Source: Hartmannibacter diazotrophicus
GTDB taxonomy: Bacteria; Pseudomonadota; Alphaproteobacteria; Rhizobiales; Pleomorphomonadaceae
Direction: 5' to 3'
NCBI RefSeq assembly: GCF_900231165.1
Contig: NZ_LT960614.1
Span: forward strand, 556,550-620,549
DNA: 64,000 nt
The notes under the pieces are model-generated. The model was not told the origin of the DNA, made no database searches, and saw nothing but the letters and a program-made list of their open reading frames with translations. Shown here one piece after another: positions 44,638 through 54,151 of this stretch (position 1 is the first letter of the stretch; each line of letters starts with the position of its first letter). Position numbers and translations under genes: made by a program.

Positions 44638-44739
44638 GAACTGGAATCCGGGTATCGATGGGCCTGATCTTGCTTGACCGGCCGAAGATGGGGTTGGGAC
44701 CGGCCGATTGCCATCTCTGGCGCCGGCCGGTCAAACATC

Positions 44740-45732
44740 TCAGGGCTTCGAGTTGCGCTTGCGCAGATGATCTTCCCAGGCGAGGGCATGCGACACGATC
44801 GTGTCGAGCTCCTGATATTGCGGTTGCCAGCCGAGCAGCGAGCGGATGCGCTTCGATTCCGCGACCAGCGAGGGCGGATCGCCTGCCCGTCGGCCGGTGA
44901 GTTCGACCGGGAAATCGACGCCGGAGACGCGCTTGACCGCATCGACGACCTCGCGGACCGAATAGCCGTGACCGTAGGCGCAATTGGCCGTGAAGCTGTC
45001 GCCGCCGTCCTGCAGGTGCGCCAGCGCCAGCACATGCGCCTGGATGAGGTCGGAAACGTGCACATAGTCGCGCACGCAGGTGCCGTCCGGCGTGTCGAAA
45101 TCGGTGCCGAAGATGCTCATGCCCGACCGAAGGCCGATGGCCGCCTGCGAGGCGATCTTGATCAGATGCGTCGCGTCCTTCGTCGACTGGCCCGTGCGGC
45201 CTTTCGGATCGGCGCCGGCAACGTTGAAATAGCGCAGGATGCCGTATTTGAAGCCGTGCGCGGCGGCTGCGTCGCGCAGCATGACCTCGGTCATCAGCTT
45301 GGACGAGCCATAGGGCGACATCGGCGCAAGCGGCGCGTCCTCGTTGATGAGATCCTGACCCGCCTCGCCATAGACGGCGGCGGTGGAGGAAAACAGGAAG
45401 GACTTGACGCCACCGCGAACCGCCGCGCCGATCAGCGTGCAGGAATTGACCGTGTTGTTGCTGTAGTATTTCAGCGGGTTGGTGACGGACTCCGGAACGA
45501 TGATCGAGCCCGCGAAATGCGCGATCGCGTCGATATCGTTTTCGGCGATGATCCGGTCCAGAAACGCCGCGTCGCCGACATCGCCGACGATCAGCCGGGC
45601 ATTTTCCGGCAGGACCGCATCGAAACCTGTGGAAAGATCATCGAGGACCACGACCTCCTCGCCCCGGTCGACGAGGGCGTGAACCATGTGGCTGCCAATA
45701 TAACCCGCTCCGCCAGTCACAAGGGTTGTCAT
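44740..45732 (-). CDS. galE: UDP-glucose 4-epimerase
   Basis: 330 residues from the ATG complementary to 45730-45732. Extended SDR: TLVTGGAGYIGSHMVHAL (NAD), active-site SSTAAVYG with YGSSK, LRYFNVAGADPKGR, CVRDYVHVSDL and GDPPSLVAES. Supplies UDP-galactose for surface polysaccharide; with the KDO genes downstream this is an envelope-precursor cluster. Confidence 0.95.
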   Translation of the reverse strand: MTTLVTGGAGYIGSHMVHALVDRGEEVVVLDDLSTGFDAVLPENARLIVGDVGDAAFLDRIIAENDIDAIAHFAGSIIVPESVTNPLKYYSNNTVNSCTLIGAAVRGGVKSFLFSSTAAVYGEAGQDLINEDAPLAPMSPYGSSKLMTEVMLRDAAAAHGFKYGILRYFNVAGADPKGRTGQSTKDATHLIKIASQAAIGLRSGMSIFGTDFDTPDGTCVRDYVHVSDLIQAHVLALAHLQDGGDSFTANCAYGHGYSVREVVDAVKRVSGVDFPVELTGRRAGDPPSLVAESKRIRSLLGWQPQYQELDTIVSHALAWEDHLRKRNSKP

Positions 45733-46077
45733 GCCGGAAATCCATCTGAAATTGTTCAAATCTGAGGAAAAACCTCAATCGGCGATCGGCGCATGTCATA
45801 TCGGCAACATGGCACCTTTGGCAACGTGTCTGCAGGAAAGAGGGTTGATGACAGCAGTTCGACCCGCCGACGGAAGAAAATGGCCAAAATCTGCTTGTGT
45901 AAAACTCTCCGGCACAAGCTTGAAAATCAAATGGACCTCGGTGAGGCTGCCGGTGCGTGATTTGCAGGCAAATTGGCCGGCCAATACGACCGGGTGCTTG
46001 GGTGATGGTGCAGTCGTTGCCCGGGGTGATCGGCGCAGGCAAGGCGGTCAGGCGCGTTGGGTGTGTGGAGCAATTGC
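45733..46077. other. Divergent intergenic region, galE and response regulator
   Basis: 345 nt. Contains the small hairpin TGAGGAAAAACCTCA upstream of galE (near 45763-45777) and several direct CGGCGATCGG-like repeats. No gene is accepted; frames here lack domain-like sequence. Confidence 0.4.
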
Positions 46078-47229
46078 ATGAGTGGACCGTTGGATCCCTT
46101 GAAGGAAAGCGCCGAGAAGGCTGCCAGCCTCCGGCGCTTGTCCGTTGTCGATGCCGACAATCCGCTCCCCAGGCGGCGGGCGATCCGCGTTCTCTGCGTC
46201 GAGGACGACCCGGTCGACCAGCGGCTCATGCAGTTCTACCTGGAACGCATGGCCGTTCACGAGGCGGAGGTCGTCTTCGCCCGTTCCCTTGACGAGGCGC
46301 GCGGCTACTACCAGTCGGAGCGCTTCGACGTCTGCCTGTGCGATTTTTGGCTCGGCCACGAGACCACCATGCCGCTCGTGGATGAAATCCGGTTCGGCGC
46401 GAAAGGTTGCCCCGTCGTCCTGATGTCGACGCTGGACAATGACGACATCGAGCTGATCGGCCGGCGCAGCGGCACCTGCGGCTTCATCGGCAAGGCCGAC
46501 CTGTCGGCCGCCTCGCTGGATAGAATTCTGGCGACGATCCTGCCGGCCGTGCCGGAAGCACCCAGGGAAGTCGAGCCTTTCGACGATGCCGTGACGCACT
46601 GGCTGCGCGATCTCCTGCGCCGGCTGGACCGGCTGCATGCCGGCTCGTCGCTGGCGCTCGGGGCGGCCGCGGACAGCGGAACGTCGCTTGCCGAACAGCT
46701 TCTCTCCGATATCGAATTCGATACGGCCGACATGCGCGGCGATATCGTCGCCAAGCTGCTGTCCTACGAGAAGATCATGAGCGCCAGGGCGCGCCACGGA
46801 ACCTTCGACGTGGTGCCCCAGCTCCAGGCCGCCGTGGACGTGGTGCGGGCCCAGGCGGGCGAGGGCGGCCGTATCGACTTCCGCGTCCCCTGCATGTCGA
46901 TTTCCATTGAGGGCGCGCCGGAACTCTTTGCCGATCTTCTGCAGGGCTTCATGGCCGAGGCGCTCGACATGATGCGGACCGGCACTGTCGTCGTGGAACC
47001 GGCCATCCGGGGCGGCATGTTCGACCTGACGCTGAGGACCGAGCAAGACCCGTCCGGGGCATTACCTGAGCAGGAGGCTCCGGCGGATGCACGGCAGGCG
47101 GCCCTCGTTTCCGTCCGCCGTCTCATCGTCGAGGCGCTGGCGACAAGCTGCTGCGGCCATGTCGAGGTGGCGACCGACGGGACCGCGTCCCACGCGCTTC
47201 TCTCCGTACCGCGGCGCCTCACGATCTGA
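46078..47229 (+). CDS. Response regulator with C-terminal kinase/ChpT-like domain
   Basis: 383 residues from the ATG at 46078. Receiver domain at about 36-155 with acidic D43/D44, phosphoacceptor D89 (CLCDFWLGHE), conserved S117 and K139. The C-terminal about 220 residues are not a DNA-binding domain. They contain a helical pair (WLRDLLRRLDRLHAGSSL... and DMRGDIVAKLLSYEKIMSAR) followed by a mixed alpha/beta segment, like the DHp-plus-CA fold of a degenerate histidine kinase or ChpT, but no H-box with HExxxP and no clear N or G2 box. Unassigned output; candidate phosphotransfer scaffold. Confidence 0.7.
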   Translation: MSGPLDPLKESAEKAASLRRLSVVDADNPLPRRRAIRVLCVEDDPVDQRLMQFYLERMAVHEAEVVFARSLDEARGYYQSERFDVCLCDFWLGHETTMPLVDEIRFGAKGCPVVLMSTLDNDDIELIGRRSGTCGFIGKADLSAASLDRILATILPAVPEAPREVEPFDDAVTHWLRDLLRRLDRLHAGSSLALGAAADSGTSLAEQLLSDIEFDTADMRGDIVAKLLSYEKIMSARARHGTFDVVPQLQAAVDVVRAQAGEGGRIDFRVPCMSISIEGAPELFADLLQGFMAEALDMMRTGTVVVEPAIRGGMFDLTLRTEQDPSGALPEQEAPADARQAALVSVRRLIVEALATSCCGHVEVATDGTASHALLSVPRRLTI

Positions 47230-47269
47230 GGCGCCCGGCGTTTGATGCATTTGGCGATCCGGTCGGCGG

Positions 47270-48217
47270 TCAGTCGTCCGCTGTGTCGAGGAAGGTCGGG
47301 CCGAATCCCAGGATCTTGTTGTCGATCGAGCCGATCGCGCCGGCATCCTTGTCCGGATAATCGATCTGGCTGAGCACATAGCGCATGACGTTCAGCCGCG
47401 CGCGACGCTTGTCGTTGGCCTTGACGACGATCCATGGCGATTCCGCGCTGTGGGTTTCGCGCAGCATCCGGTCGCGGGCCTGCGTGTAATCGTCGTAAAG
47501 CGTCAGCGCCTTGACGTCCATTGTCGACAGTTTCCAGATCTTCAGCGGGTCGTGCCGGCGGTCGTGAAAGCGCTTGAGCTGCATGATGCGGCCGATGTTG
47601 AGCCAGGTCTTCACGAGGATCACGCCGTCCTTCACCAGCATGTCCTCGAATTCCTGCGTCGCGCGCAGGAAATGCTCGTATTCGTCCTTCGTGCAAAAGC
47701 CCATGACCTTCTCGACGCCCGCCCGGTTGTACCAAGAGCGGTCGAACAGCACGAATTCACCGCTGGTCGGCAATTCGGCCGCATAGCGCTGAAAATACCA
47801 TTGGCCGCGCTCGGAGTCGGTCGGCTTGGGCAGCGCCACGATCCGCGCCGAGCGCGGGTTCATGTATTCCCGGATGGCGCCGATCGCCCCGCCCTTGCCG
47901 GCCGCATCGCGTCCTTCGAAGAGGAGAACGACCCGGCGTCCGGCCGCGCCGACATACCGCTGCGCCTTGACGAACTCGATCTGCAGAAGCCTCAGGTGCT
48001 TTTCGTATTTGTCGCGGTCGAGCTTGTCGTCATAGGGATAGCCGCCGGACCTGACCGACTTTTCCTCCAGGTCGGCGGGAAACTCCGGATCCTCCAGATC
48101 GAAGGACGTGCCTGCGACTTCGATGACAGGCACCTCGCCGAGGTGAGGGGCGAGAACCGGCGACGGCTTGTGCGAAGCCTTCTTTTCGGACGTCTCGTCC
48201 TTCGTCTTCTTGCCCAT
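47270..48217 (-). CDS. ppk2: Polyphosphate kinase 2
   Basis: 315 residues from the ATG complementary to 48215-48217. Transfers phosphate between polyphosphate and nucleotides. Walker A region [39 protein letters not shown], Walker [12 protein letters not shown], lid region [15 protein letters not shown] charged N-terminal extension of about 60 residues precedes the domain. Divergent from phoR by 392 nt, giving a phosphate-storage neighbourhood. Confidence 0.93.
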   Translation of the reverse strand: MGKKTKDETSEKKASHKPSPVLAPHLGEVPVIEVAGTSFDLEDPEFPADLEEKSVRSGGYPYDDKLDRDKYEKHLRLLQIEFVKAQRYVGAAGRRVVLLFEGRDAAGKGGAIGAIREYMNPRSARIVALPKPTDSERGQWYFQRYAAELPTSGEFVLFDRSWYNRAGVEKVMGFCTKDEYEHFLRATQEFEDMLVKDGVILVKTWLNIGRIMQLKRFHDRRHDPLKIWKLSTMDVKALTLYDDYTQARDRMLRETHSAESPWIVVKANDKRRARLNVMRYVLSQIDYPDKDAGAIGSIDNKILGFGPTFLDTADD

Positions 48218-48609
48218 GGATGTCCTGCCTTGCCGTGAAGTTGATGCTCTGTGCCGGGCGGTGGCCGCAACCGCCGCGCGCTCTTGCACCAAGTGTTATC
48301 GTTCCGTCGCATGTCAATGCTAGAGCAGTCGGGGGAGTCTTGAAAACCGGCTTTTCGAATCAGGACGCAATAACAAGATGCTGGAGCGCTACTCGCCCGG
48401 CGCAATCCGCTGAGGATCGGCTGTGAAGCGGCCATCGGGCGGGGCTTGCGTGTCGCGGCCGCACGGGAAAGTCTTGCGGCGTGGGATCGTTTCCCGGCAA
48501 ATGATATTGTTGGCAAGGTAGCCGCAGCGGTTGTCGCTGGCTGGCGACGGCGCAAGACGGGCGACGGTCCCCGAAGACGCGCCGGAGCCGCGCGCATGAA
48601 GGGTTCGCA
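48218..48609. other. Divergent intergenic region between ppk2 and phoR
   Basis: 392 nt. Contains imperfect direct repeats ATGCTAGAGC (48317-48326) and ATGCTGGAGC (48378-48387) flanking a hairpin GAAAA/TTTTC (48342-48356): see repeat entry. No PHO box or promoter is convincing. Confidence 0.4.
48317..48387. repeat. Candidate small dispersed palindromic element
   Basis: 71 nt bounded by ATGCTAGAGC and ATGCTGGAGC, with GAAAACCGGCTTTTC as a perfect 5-bp inverted repeat inside. The pattern (AGAGC ends, GAAAACCGG, AACAAGATGCTGGAGC) resembles small intergenic repeat elements common in Rhizobiales as I remember them. Only one copy seen here. Confidence 0.35.
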
Positions 48610-49974
48610 ATGCCGCAGGTCGAGGAGAACGAGGACACGGTCGGACTGCGCCGGCAGGTGCTGGAGCGGCTGAGGGTCGCGCGCTATGCGCTGATCGTCC
48701 TTGCCTTCGGTTGCCTCGTGCTGGCGCTCCTGCCCAAGATCGTGGCCGTCGATCTGCTCGCCCTTTTCCTCGCGGTCTTGGTGACCTGGCTGCTGACCGC
48801 GGTGCCACTGCCGCAGCCGCAAAGGCAGGATCTGCGTCTGCGCACGACCGCCGCCGCCATCTGGCCGGACACGAGCATGAAGATGATGGCCGAAGCGCTT
48901 GCCGCGCCCTGCTTCATCATCGACCGCCATGCCATCCTGCGCTACGCCAACAAGGCGGCGGTCGACAGCTTCGGATCGGTCCGGCCCGGCGATCCAGTTT
49001 CGTTCAAGCTGCGGGTGCCGGAGCTTCTCGCGCTGATCGACGCCGTCGGACGGGGCGAGGAGGGCGAGACCGTCCGCTATGCCGAGCGTGGCCCCACCGA
49101 GCGCGTCTTCGACGCCACGGTGACGCCGATCCGCATCGCCGAAGGGCGCCGCCGGCCCGATTTTCTGCTGGTTCTGCTGTCCAACAAGACCGAAGTGGTT
49201 CGCATCGAGCGGATGCGCGCCGACTTCATTGCTAACGCCAGCCATGAGTTGCGCACGCCGCTCGCCTCCCTGACCGGCTTCGTACAGACCTTGCTCGGGC
49301 CGGCAAGGAATGACGAGGTCAATCGCGAACGCTTCCTGAAGATCATGCTGGAGCAGGGCGAGCGCATGGCGCGGCTCATCGACGACCTCCTGTCGCTGAG
49401 CCGCATCGAGATGAAGTCGCATGTCAGACCGGACACCGTTATCGATATCGGCGAGATCGTGCAGCATTCCGTGAATGCTCTCCTGCCGCTTGCCAAGAGC
49501 AGCGGGACATCGATTCTCGTTCATGCCACGGATCGCCCGGCCATGGTGCGGGGTGACTGGGATGAACTCGTCCAGGTCATGCACAATCTCATCGAGAACG
49601 CGCTGAAATACGGTCGTGCGGGCGGGACGGTGGACGTCAGCATCCGCTTCGAGGATGGCGGCGATGGCCAGCCCGGGGTCGCCGTCAGCGTCAAGGACGA
49701 CGGTCCCGGCATCGATGCCGCCCATATTCCAAGGCTCACGGAGCGCTTCTACCGGGTGGATGTCAGCCGCTCCCGCGCCCAGAAGGGCACCGGTCTCGGG
49801 CTGGCGATCGTCAAGCATATCGTGGCTCGCCACAGGGGGCGTTTGTCCATCACTTCCGAAAAGGAAAACGGCTCTGTCTTCTGTGTCTGGCTGGAGCGGG
49901 CGACCGTGACGGAGAATTTGCCGGCTCTTGAATTAAAAGAAGAAAATCAAAGCATTAACATGTCACAAAACTGA
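48610..49974 (+). CDS. phoR: Phosphate regulon sensor histidine kinase
   Basis: 454 residues. Two N-terminal TM segments (about 27-43 and 46-65), a PAS domain (about 88-195), DHp with H212 in DFIANASHELRTPLASLTGF, CA domain with NLIENALKYG, DDGPGIDAAHIPRLTERFYR and GTGLGLAIVKH. Directly precedes the pst operon; its stop codon is inside the PHO box. Partner is PhoB at the end of the operon; PstSCAB and PhoU modulate it. Confidence 0.95.
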   Translation: MPQVEENEDTVGLRRQVLERLRVARYALIVLAFGCLVLALLPKIVAVDLLALFLAVLVTWLLTAVPLPQPQRQDLRLRTTAAAIWPDTSMKMMAEALAAPCFIIDRHAILRYANKAAVDSFGSVRPGDPVSFKLRVPELLALIDAVGRGEEGETVRYAERGPTERVFDATVTPIRIAEGRRRPDFLLVLLSNKTEVVRIERMRADFIANASHELRTPLASLTGFVQTLLGPARNDEVNRERFLKIMLEQGERMARLIDDLLSLSRIEMKSHVRPDTVIDIGEIVQHSVNALLPLAKSSGTSILVHATDRPAMVRGDWDELVQVMHNLIENALKYGRAGGTVDVSIRFEDGGDGQPGVAVSVKDDGPGIDAAHIPRLTERFYRVDVSRSRAQKGTGLGLAIVKHIVARHRGRLSITSEKENGSVFCVWLERATVTENLPALELKEENQSINMSQN

Positions 49975-49999
49975 TATTAAACTGTCATATAACCGTCTT
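49960..49999 (+). promoter_or_regulatory. Tandem PHO box upstream of pstS
   Basis: Four 7-mer direct repeats with 4-nt A/T spacers: ATGTCAC-AAAA-CTGATAT-TAAA-CTGTCAT-ATAA-CCGTCTT. Matches the PhoB half-site consensus CTGTCAT with the 11-nt periodicity of PHO boxes. The last half-site is followed about 9 nt later by a possible -10 (near 50008-50013). The first two units overlap the phoR 3' end and stop. Confidence 0.85.
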
Positions 50000-50221
50000 G
50001 GCGAACCGATAGGTGTTGCGGTGTCGGGCTTGAGACGGAGGGCCTGATGCACTTCGCTAAGGTGCGAGCGCCCCATCGGATCCCGCCTCGATCCGATCAC
50101 AGGGACTGGCGCCGGACCGATGACATTCGCGGTGCGTTTTGCCGGCAAAGTTGCCTGCGGAATGGCTGCATCGGCAAGGCCGGGGGCCTTGCGGGACTGA
50201 AAAAGACAGGGAGTTCCCCAA

Positions 50222-51262
50222 ATGAAATTCGCCATGACTGTCAGCGCCCTCGCGGTCGCTGCTTCTACTTTTGCATTCGCTGGCGTTGCCGAAGCCCGCG
50301 ACCAAATCCAGATCAAAGGCTCCTCGACGGTTCTGCCCTATGCCACGATCGTTGCCGAAGCGTTCGGCGAGAACTTCTCCTATCCGACCCCGGTCGTGGA
50401 AGGTGGCGGATCGGGTGCCGGCCGCAAGGCGCTTTGCGAAGGCGTTGGCGAGAACACCATCGACATCGCCGACTCGTCCTCGCGCATCAAGCAGTCCGAC
50501 ATCGACAACTGCAAAGCCAATGGCGTGAACGACATCCAGGAAGTCCGCATCGGCTATGACGGCATCGTCTTCGCCTCGGACATCAACGGCCCGAAATTCG
50601 CCTTCACCCCGGCCGACTGGTTCAAGGCTCTGGCCGCCGAGGTCGTGGTCGACGGCAAGGTCGTCGCCAACCCGAACAAGTCCTGGCACGACGTCAACGC
50701 GGACCTGCCGGACCAGGCTATCCTGGCTTTCATCCCGGGCACCAAGCACGGCACCCGCGAAGTCTTCGACATCAAGGTGCTCGAAGACGGCTGCAAGGAA
50801 TCCGGCGCTCTTGAAGCCTTCGTGGCCGCCAAGGGCGAAAAGGACGGCGAGAAAGCCTGCCTCGCGCTGCGCACCGACGGCGTGTCGGTCGACATCGACG
50901 GCGACTATACCGAGACGCTCGCTCGCCTCGAAGCCAACAAGCAGGCGATCGGCGTCTTCGGCCTGTCGTTCTACGAAAACAACACCGACAAGCTGCAGGT
51001 CGCGACCATGAACGGCGTTACGCCGTCGGTCGAAACCGTCGCCAAGGGCGAGTATCCGGTTTCGCGTCCGCTCTACTTCTACGTGAAGAACGCGCACCTC
51101 GACGTCATCCCGGGCCTGCAGGAATATGTCGAGTTCTTCGTCTCCGACGACATGGCTGGCCCGGGCGGCCCGCTCGCCGCTTACGGTCTGGTTCCGGATC
51201 CGGAACTCGCCAAGACCCAGGAAATGGTTAAGAACCGTACCCCGATGGGTCCGCTGGACTGA
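50222..51262 (+). CDS. pstS: Phosphate ABC transporter, periplasmic binding protein
   Basis: 346 residues. Sec signal peptide (about 1-25, ending VAEARD). Phosphate-binding residues are in KGSSTVLPYA, EGGGSGAGRKALCEG, ADSSSRIKQ and KHGTREVFD. Binds inorganic phosphate and delivers it to PstCA. Strong AGGGAG before the ATG. About 220 nt of leader separate it from the PHO box. Confidence 0.96.
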   Translation: MKFAMTVSALAVAASTFAFAGVAEARDQIQIKGSSTVLPYATIVAEAFGENFSYPTPVVEGGGSGAGRKALCEGVGENTIDIADSSSRIKQSDIDNCKANGVNDIQEVRIGYDGIVFASDINGPKFAFTPADWFKALAAEVVVDGKVVANPNKSWHDVNADLPDQAILAFIPGTKHGTREVFDIKVLEDGCKESGALEAFVAAKGEKDGEKACLALRTDGVSVDIDGDYTETLARLEANKQAIGVFGLSFYENNTDKLQVATMNGVTPSVETVAKGEYPVSRPLYFYVKNAHLDVIPGLQEYVEFFVSDDMAGPGGPLAAYGLVPDPELAKTQEMVKNRTPMGPLD

Positions 51263-51278
51263 CCTTCCAAGCCGACAG

Positions 51279-51309
51279 GAGGCGGCGCATGGCGCGCCGC
51301 CTCTTTTTT
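51279..51309 (+). terminator. Intercistronic terminator/attenuator between pstS and pstC
   Basis: GAGGCGGCGC (51279-51288) pairs perfectly with GCGCCGCCTC (51294-51303), 5-nt loop, followed by TTTTTT (51304-51309). Canonical intrinsic terminator 16 nt after the pstS stop. It would let only a fraction of transcripts reach pstCAB, fitting the higher need for binding protein. Confidence 0.85.
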
Positions 51310-51331
51310 CCAAACGACGGCGGGACGTGGC

Positions 51332-52792
51332 ATGACTCCTGGTATACTCGCGCTCATCGTGCTGGCGCTCACGGTAATAGGCTATTTTCTGGGCCGGCAG
51401 CGCGCTGTGGCGTCTTCCGAACAGAGCAAGGTGAAGCTCCATTCTCTGCCCGGATATTACGGCCAGTCGGTCGCCCTTTTCGTCGCTGTTCCGGCATTTC
51501 TCTTGATGGCCGCATGGCTGTTCTTGCAGCCGCTTCTCATCGAGAATCAGATCAGTGCGCAGATCCCCGATCAGGCGATCCCGGAAGGCGGTGCGCGAAG
51601 CCTCGTGATGGCTGATGTCCGCCGCATCGCCGACGGTCTCGACTTGGTTGCCCAGCGCGGCGGGATCAGCGAAGCCGACCTGACGCGCATGCGCGCCGAC
51701 TTCTCCAACGTCCGCAGCCGCCTCGCCGATGTCGGCGTTGCCGTCGGCACTGACGTGTCGCCGGCGGTTTTCGAGGCAGCCAAGTCCTATCGCGAGATCG
51801 GCAAGGTCGGCTCGCTCATCCGAAACATCGCGGTTTTAGTTTCCGCCCTGGGTTTCGGGTTCTGGGCTTGGAGACGCATTAATCCCGCGATGCGCGCGCG
51901 CAATATCAGCGAGACTTTCATCCGGGTCTTGCTTTTGGGATCTTCGCTTGTTGCCATCCTGACGACATTGGGCATCGTTCTTTCGCTTCTCTTTGAAACG
52001 ATCCATTTCTTCAGGATCTATCCCGCCCAGGACTTCTTCTTCTCGGAGACCTGGAATCCGCAGTTCCGCGGCGGATCGACCCTGGGCATTCTGCCGCTGC
52101 TTTGGGGCACGTTCTACGTATCGCTCGTCGCCCTGCTGCTGGCGGTGCCGATTGGGCTGATGATCGCAATCTATCTTGCCGAATACTCGGGCCGTGCGCT
52201 GCGCAGCTTCGCCAAGCCGGCCATCGAAGTCCTCGCCGGCATCCCGACCATCGTCTACGGCCTGTTCGCCCTGATCACCGTCGGACCGATGCTGCGTGAC
52301 TGGATCGCACAGCCGCTTGGAATCGGAAACTCGTCGTCATCGGTCCTGACCGCCGGCCTCGTGATGGGAATCATGCTGATCCCGTTCGTCTCCTCGCTTT
52401 CGGACGACATCATCAATGCCGTGCCGCAGTCGTTGCGCGACGGTTCCTACGGCCTCGGCGCAACGCAGTCTGAGACCATCAAGAGGGTGATCATGCCGGC
52501 CGCCCTTCCGGGCGTCGTTGGCGCGGTCCTGCTCGCTGCCAGCCGCGCCATCGGCGAAACCATGATCGTGGTCATGGGTGCTGGCGCCTCGGCGCGCCTA
52601 GGCCTCAATCCCTTCGAGGCCATGACGACGGTTACGGTGAAAATCGTCAGCCAGCTGACCGGCGACACCGAATTTGCCAGCCCGGAAACACTGGTCGCTT
52701 TCGCGCTTGGCCTGACGCTGTTCGTGTTCACCCTGGGCCTCAACATCCTCGCGCTGTACATCGTGCGCAAATATCGGGAGCAGTACGAATGA
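51332..52792 (+). CDS. pstC: Phosphate ABC transporter permease PstC (long form)
   Basis: 486 residues, about 150 longer than E. coli PstC. The N-terminal extension has two TM segments and a periplasmic region; then the permease domain (WNPQFRGGSTLGILPLLWGTFYVS, EVLAGIPTIVYGLF) with EAA loop DGSYGLGATQSETIKRVIMPAAL. Overlaps pstA by 4 nt. Confidence 0.95.
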   Translation: MTPGILALIVLALTVIGYFLGRQRAVASSEQSKVKLHSLPGYYGQSVALFVAVPAFLLMAAWLFLQPLLIENQISAQIPDQAIPEGGARSLVMADVRRIADGLDLVAQRGGISEADLTRMRADFSNVRSRLADVGVAVGTDVSPAVFEAAKSYREIGKVGSLIRNIAVLVSALGFGFWAWRRINPAMRARNISETFIRVLLLGSSLVAILTTLGIVLSLLFETIHFFRIYPAQDFFFSETWNPQFRGGSTLGILPLLWGTFYVSLVALLLAVPIGLMIAIYLAEYSGRALRSFAKPAIEVLAGIPTIVYGLFALITVGPMLRDWIAQPLGIGNSSSSVLTAGLVMGIMLIPFVSSLSDDIINAVPQSLRDGSYGLGATQSETIKRVIMPAALPGVVGAVLLAASRAIGETMIVVMGAGASARLGLNPFEAMTTVTVKIVSQLTGDTEFASPETLVAFALGLTLFVFTLGLNILALYIVRKYREQYE

Positions 52793-54147
52793 CCGACGCG
52801 ACAACAACGTCTGCCGGCGATATCGCTCATCCGAAGGGCCGCTCACTTGTCGTCCCGGGGGAACGGACTCGGCATCGCCAGGCGTCGGAACGCAGATTCC
52901 GGGCGATGGGCCTCGTGGCGGTTGCCTTTGGCATTGTCGCGCTTTTCGGCCTGCTCGGATCGATCCTGTCGAACGGTACGTCGTCCTTCTGGCAGACCTC
53001 TATCGCGCTCGACATCTATCTTGACCCAGCCAAGCTGGACAAGGTCGGCGATCGCAACCCCGACGATCTGGTCAAGGTCACGACGTTCGGTTACACGCCG
53101 CTGATCAAGGCGGCCCTTGCCAAGGAGTTGGAAACGCGCGGCATCAGCGTCGAGGGCCTCAGCGCCAACGATGCGATGGACATTATCTCCAAGGAAGCCC
53201 CGGCGTCGGTTCGCAACTACGTGCTCGCGCATCCGTCGAAAATCGGCGAGACAGTCAAGTTCGACATTCTCGCCGACGGACGCATTGACGGTTACTACAA
53301 GGGCCGCGTCTCGATGGAGTCGGCGAAACTCGACCGCAATGTTTCGCCCGAAGAGCTGATGCTTGCCGATAAGCTGAAAAAAGAAGGCGTGTTGGCAACC
53401 AAATTCAACACGGCGTTCTTTACCGCACCAGATGCCTCCGACACCCGTCCGGAAGCGGCCGGCCTCGGGGTCGCCATCCTCGGCTCGGCCTATATGATGC
53501 TGATCGTTCTGGTCCTGTCGCTGCCGATCGGCGTCGCCGCCTCGATCTATCTCGAGGAGTTCGCGCCGCAGAACTGGATCACCGACATTATCGAGGTCAA
53601 CATCGCCAATCTGGCGGCCGTCCCGTCGATCGTCTTCGGTATTCTCGGTCTGGCGGTCTTCATCAACTGGGCCGGGCTGCCGCAGTCCGCGCCGATTGTC
53701 GGCGGCCTTGTGCTCACGCTGATGACGCTGCCGACCATCATCATCGCCACCCGCGCGGCGCTGAAAGCCGTGCCGCCGTCCATTCGCGAGGCGGCACTGG
53801 GCGTCGGCGCGTCGAAGATGCAGACCATTTTCCATCACGTGCTGCCGCTCGCGGCGCCCGGTATCCTGACCGGCGCGATCATTGGTCTGGCCCAGGCGCT
53901 TGGCGAAACCGCGCCGCTGCTGCTGATCGGCATGGTCGCCTTCGTGCGCGAGTATCCCGGACTGCCGCCGGAAGGCTTCTTCGATCCTGCGTCGGCCCTG
54001 CCGGTCCAGGTCTACAATTGGACGACGCGCGGCGACCCGGCATTTGTCGAGCGTGCGTCGGGGGCAATCGTTGTCCTGCTGCTGTTTCTCGCCGTCATGA
54101 ACATCATGGCGATCATCCTGCGCAGACGTTTCGAGCGGCGGTGGTAA
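52789..54147 (+). CDS. pstA: Phosphate ABC transporter permease PstA (long form)
   Basis: 452 residues. N-terminal cytoplasmic tail, TM1, a periplasmic domain of about 180 residues inserted before the permease core, then TM helices with [32 protein letters not shown] and EAA loop [20 protein letters not shown]. Starts inside the pstC stop (ATGA). Confidence 0.95.
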   Translation: MTDATTTSAGDIAHPKGRSLVVPGERTRHRQASERRFRAMGLVAVAFGIVALFGLLGSILSNGTSSFWQTSIALDIYLDPAKLDKVGDRNPDDLVKVTTFGYTPLIKAALAKELETRGISVEGLSANDAMDIISKEAPASVRNYVLAHPSKIGETVKFDILADGRIDGYYKGRVSMESAKLDRNVSPEELMLADKLKKEGVLATKFNTAFFTAPDASDTRPEAAGLGVAILGSAYMMLIVLVLSLPIGVAASIYLEEFAPQNWITDIIEVNIANLAAVPSIVFGILGLAVFINWAGLPQSAPIVGGLVLTLMTLPTIIIATRAALKAVPPSIREAALGVGASKMQTIFHHVLPLAAPGILTGAIIGLAQALGETAPLLLIGMVAFVREYPGLPPEGFFDPASALPVQVYNWTTRGDPAFVERASGAIVVLLLFLAVMNIMAIILRRRFERRW

Positions 54148-54151
54148 GATC

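Noticed and set aside
48301-48345. PHO box candidate upstream of ppk2 (ATGTCAATGCTAGAGCAG)
   Set aside because: Only one half-site-like word and no 11-nt periodicity.
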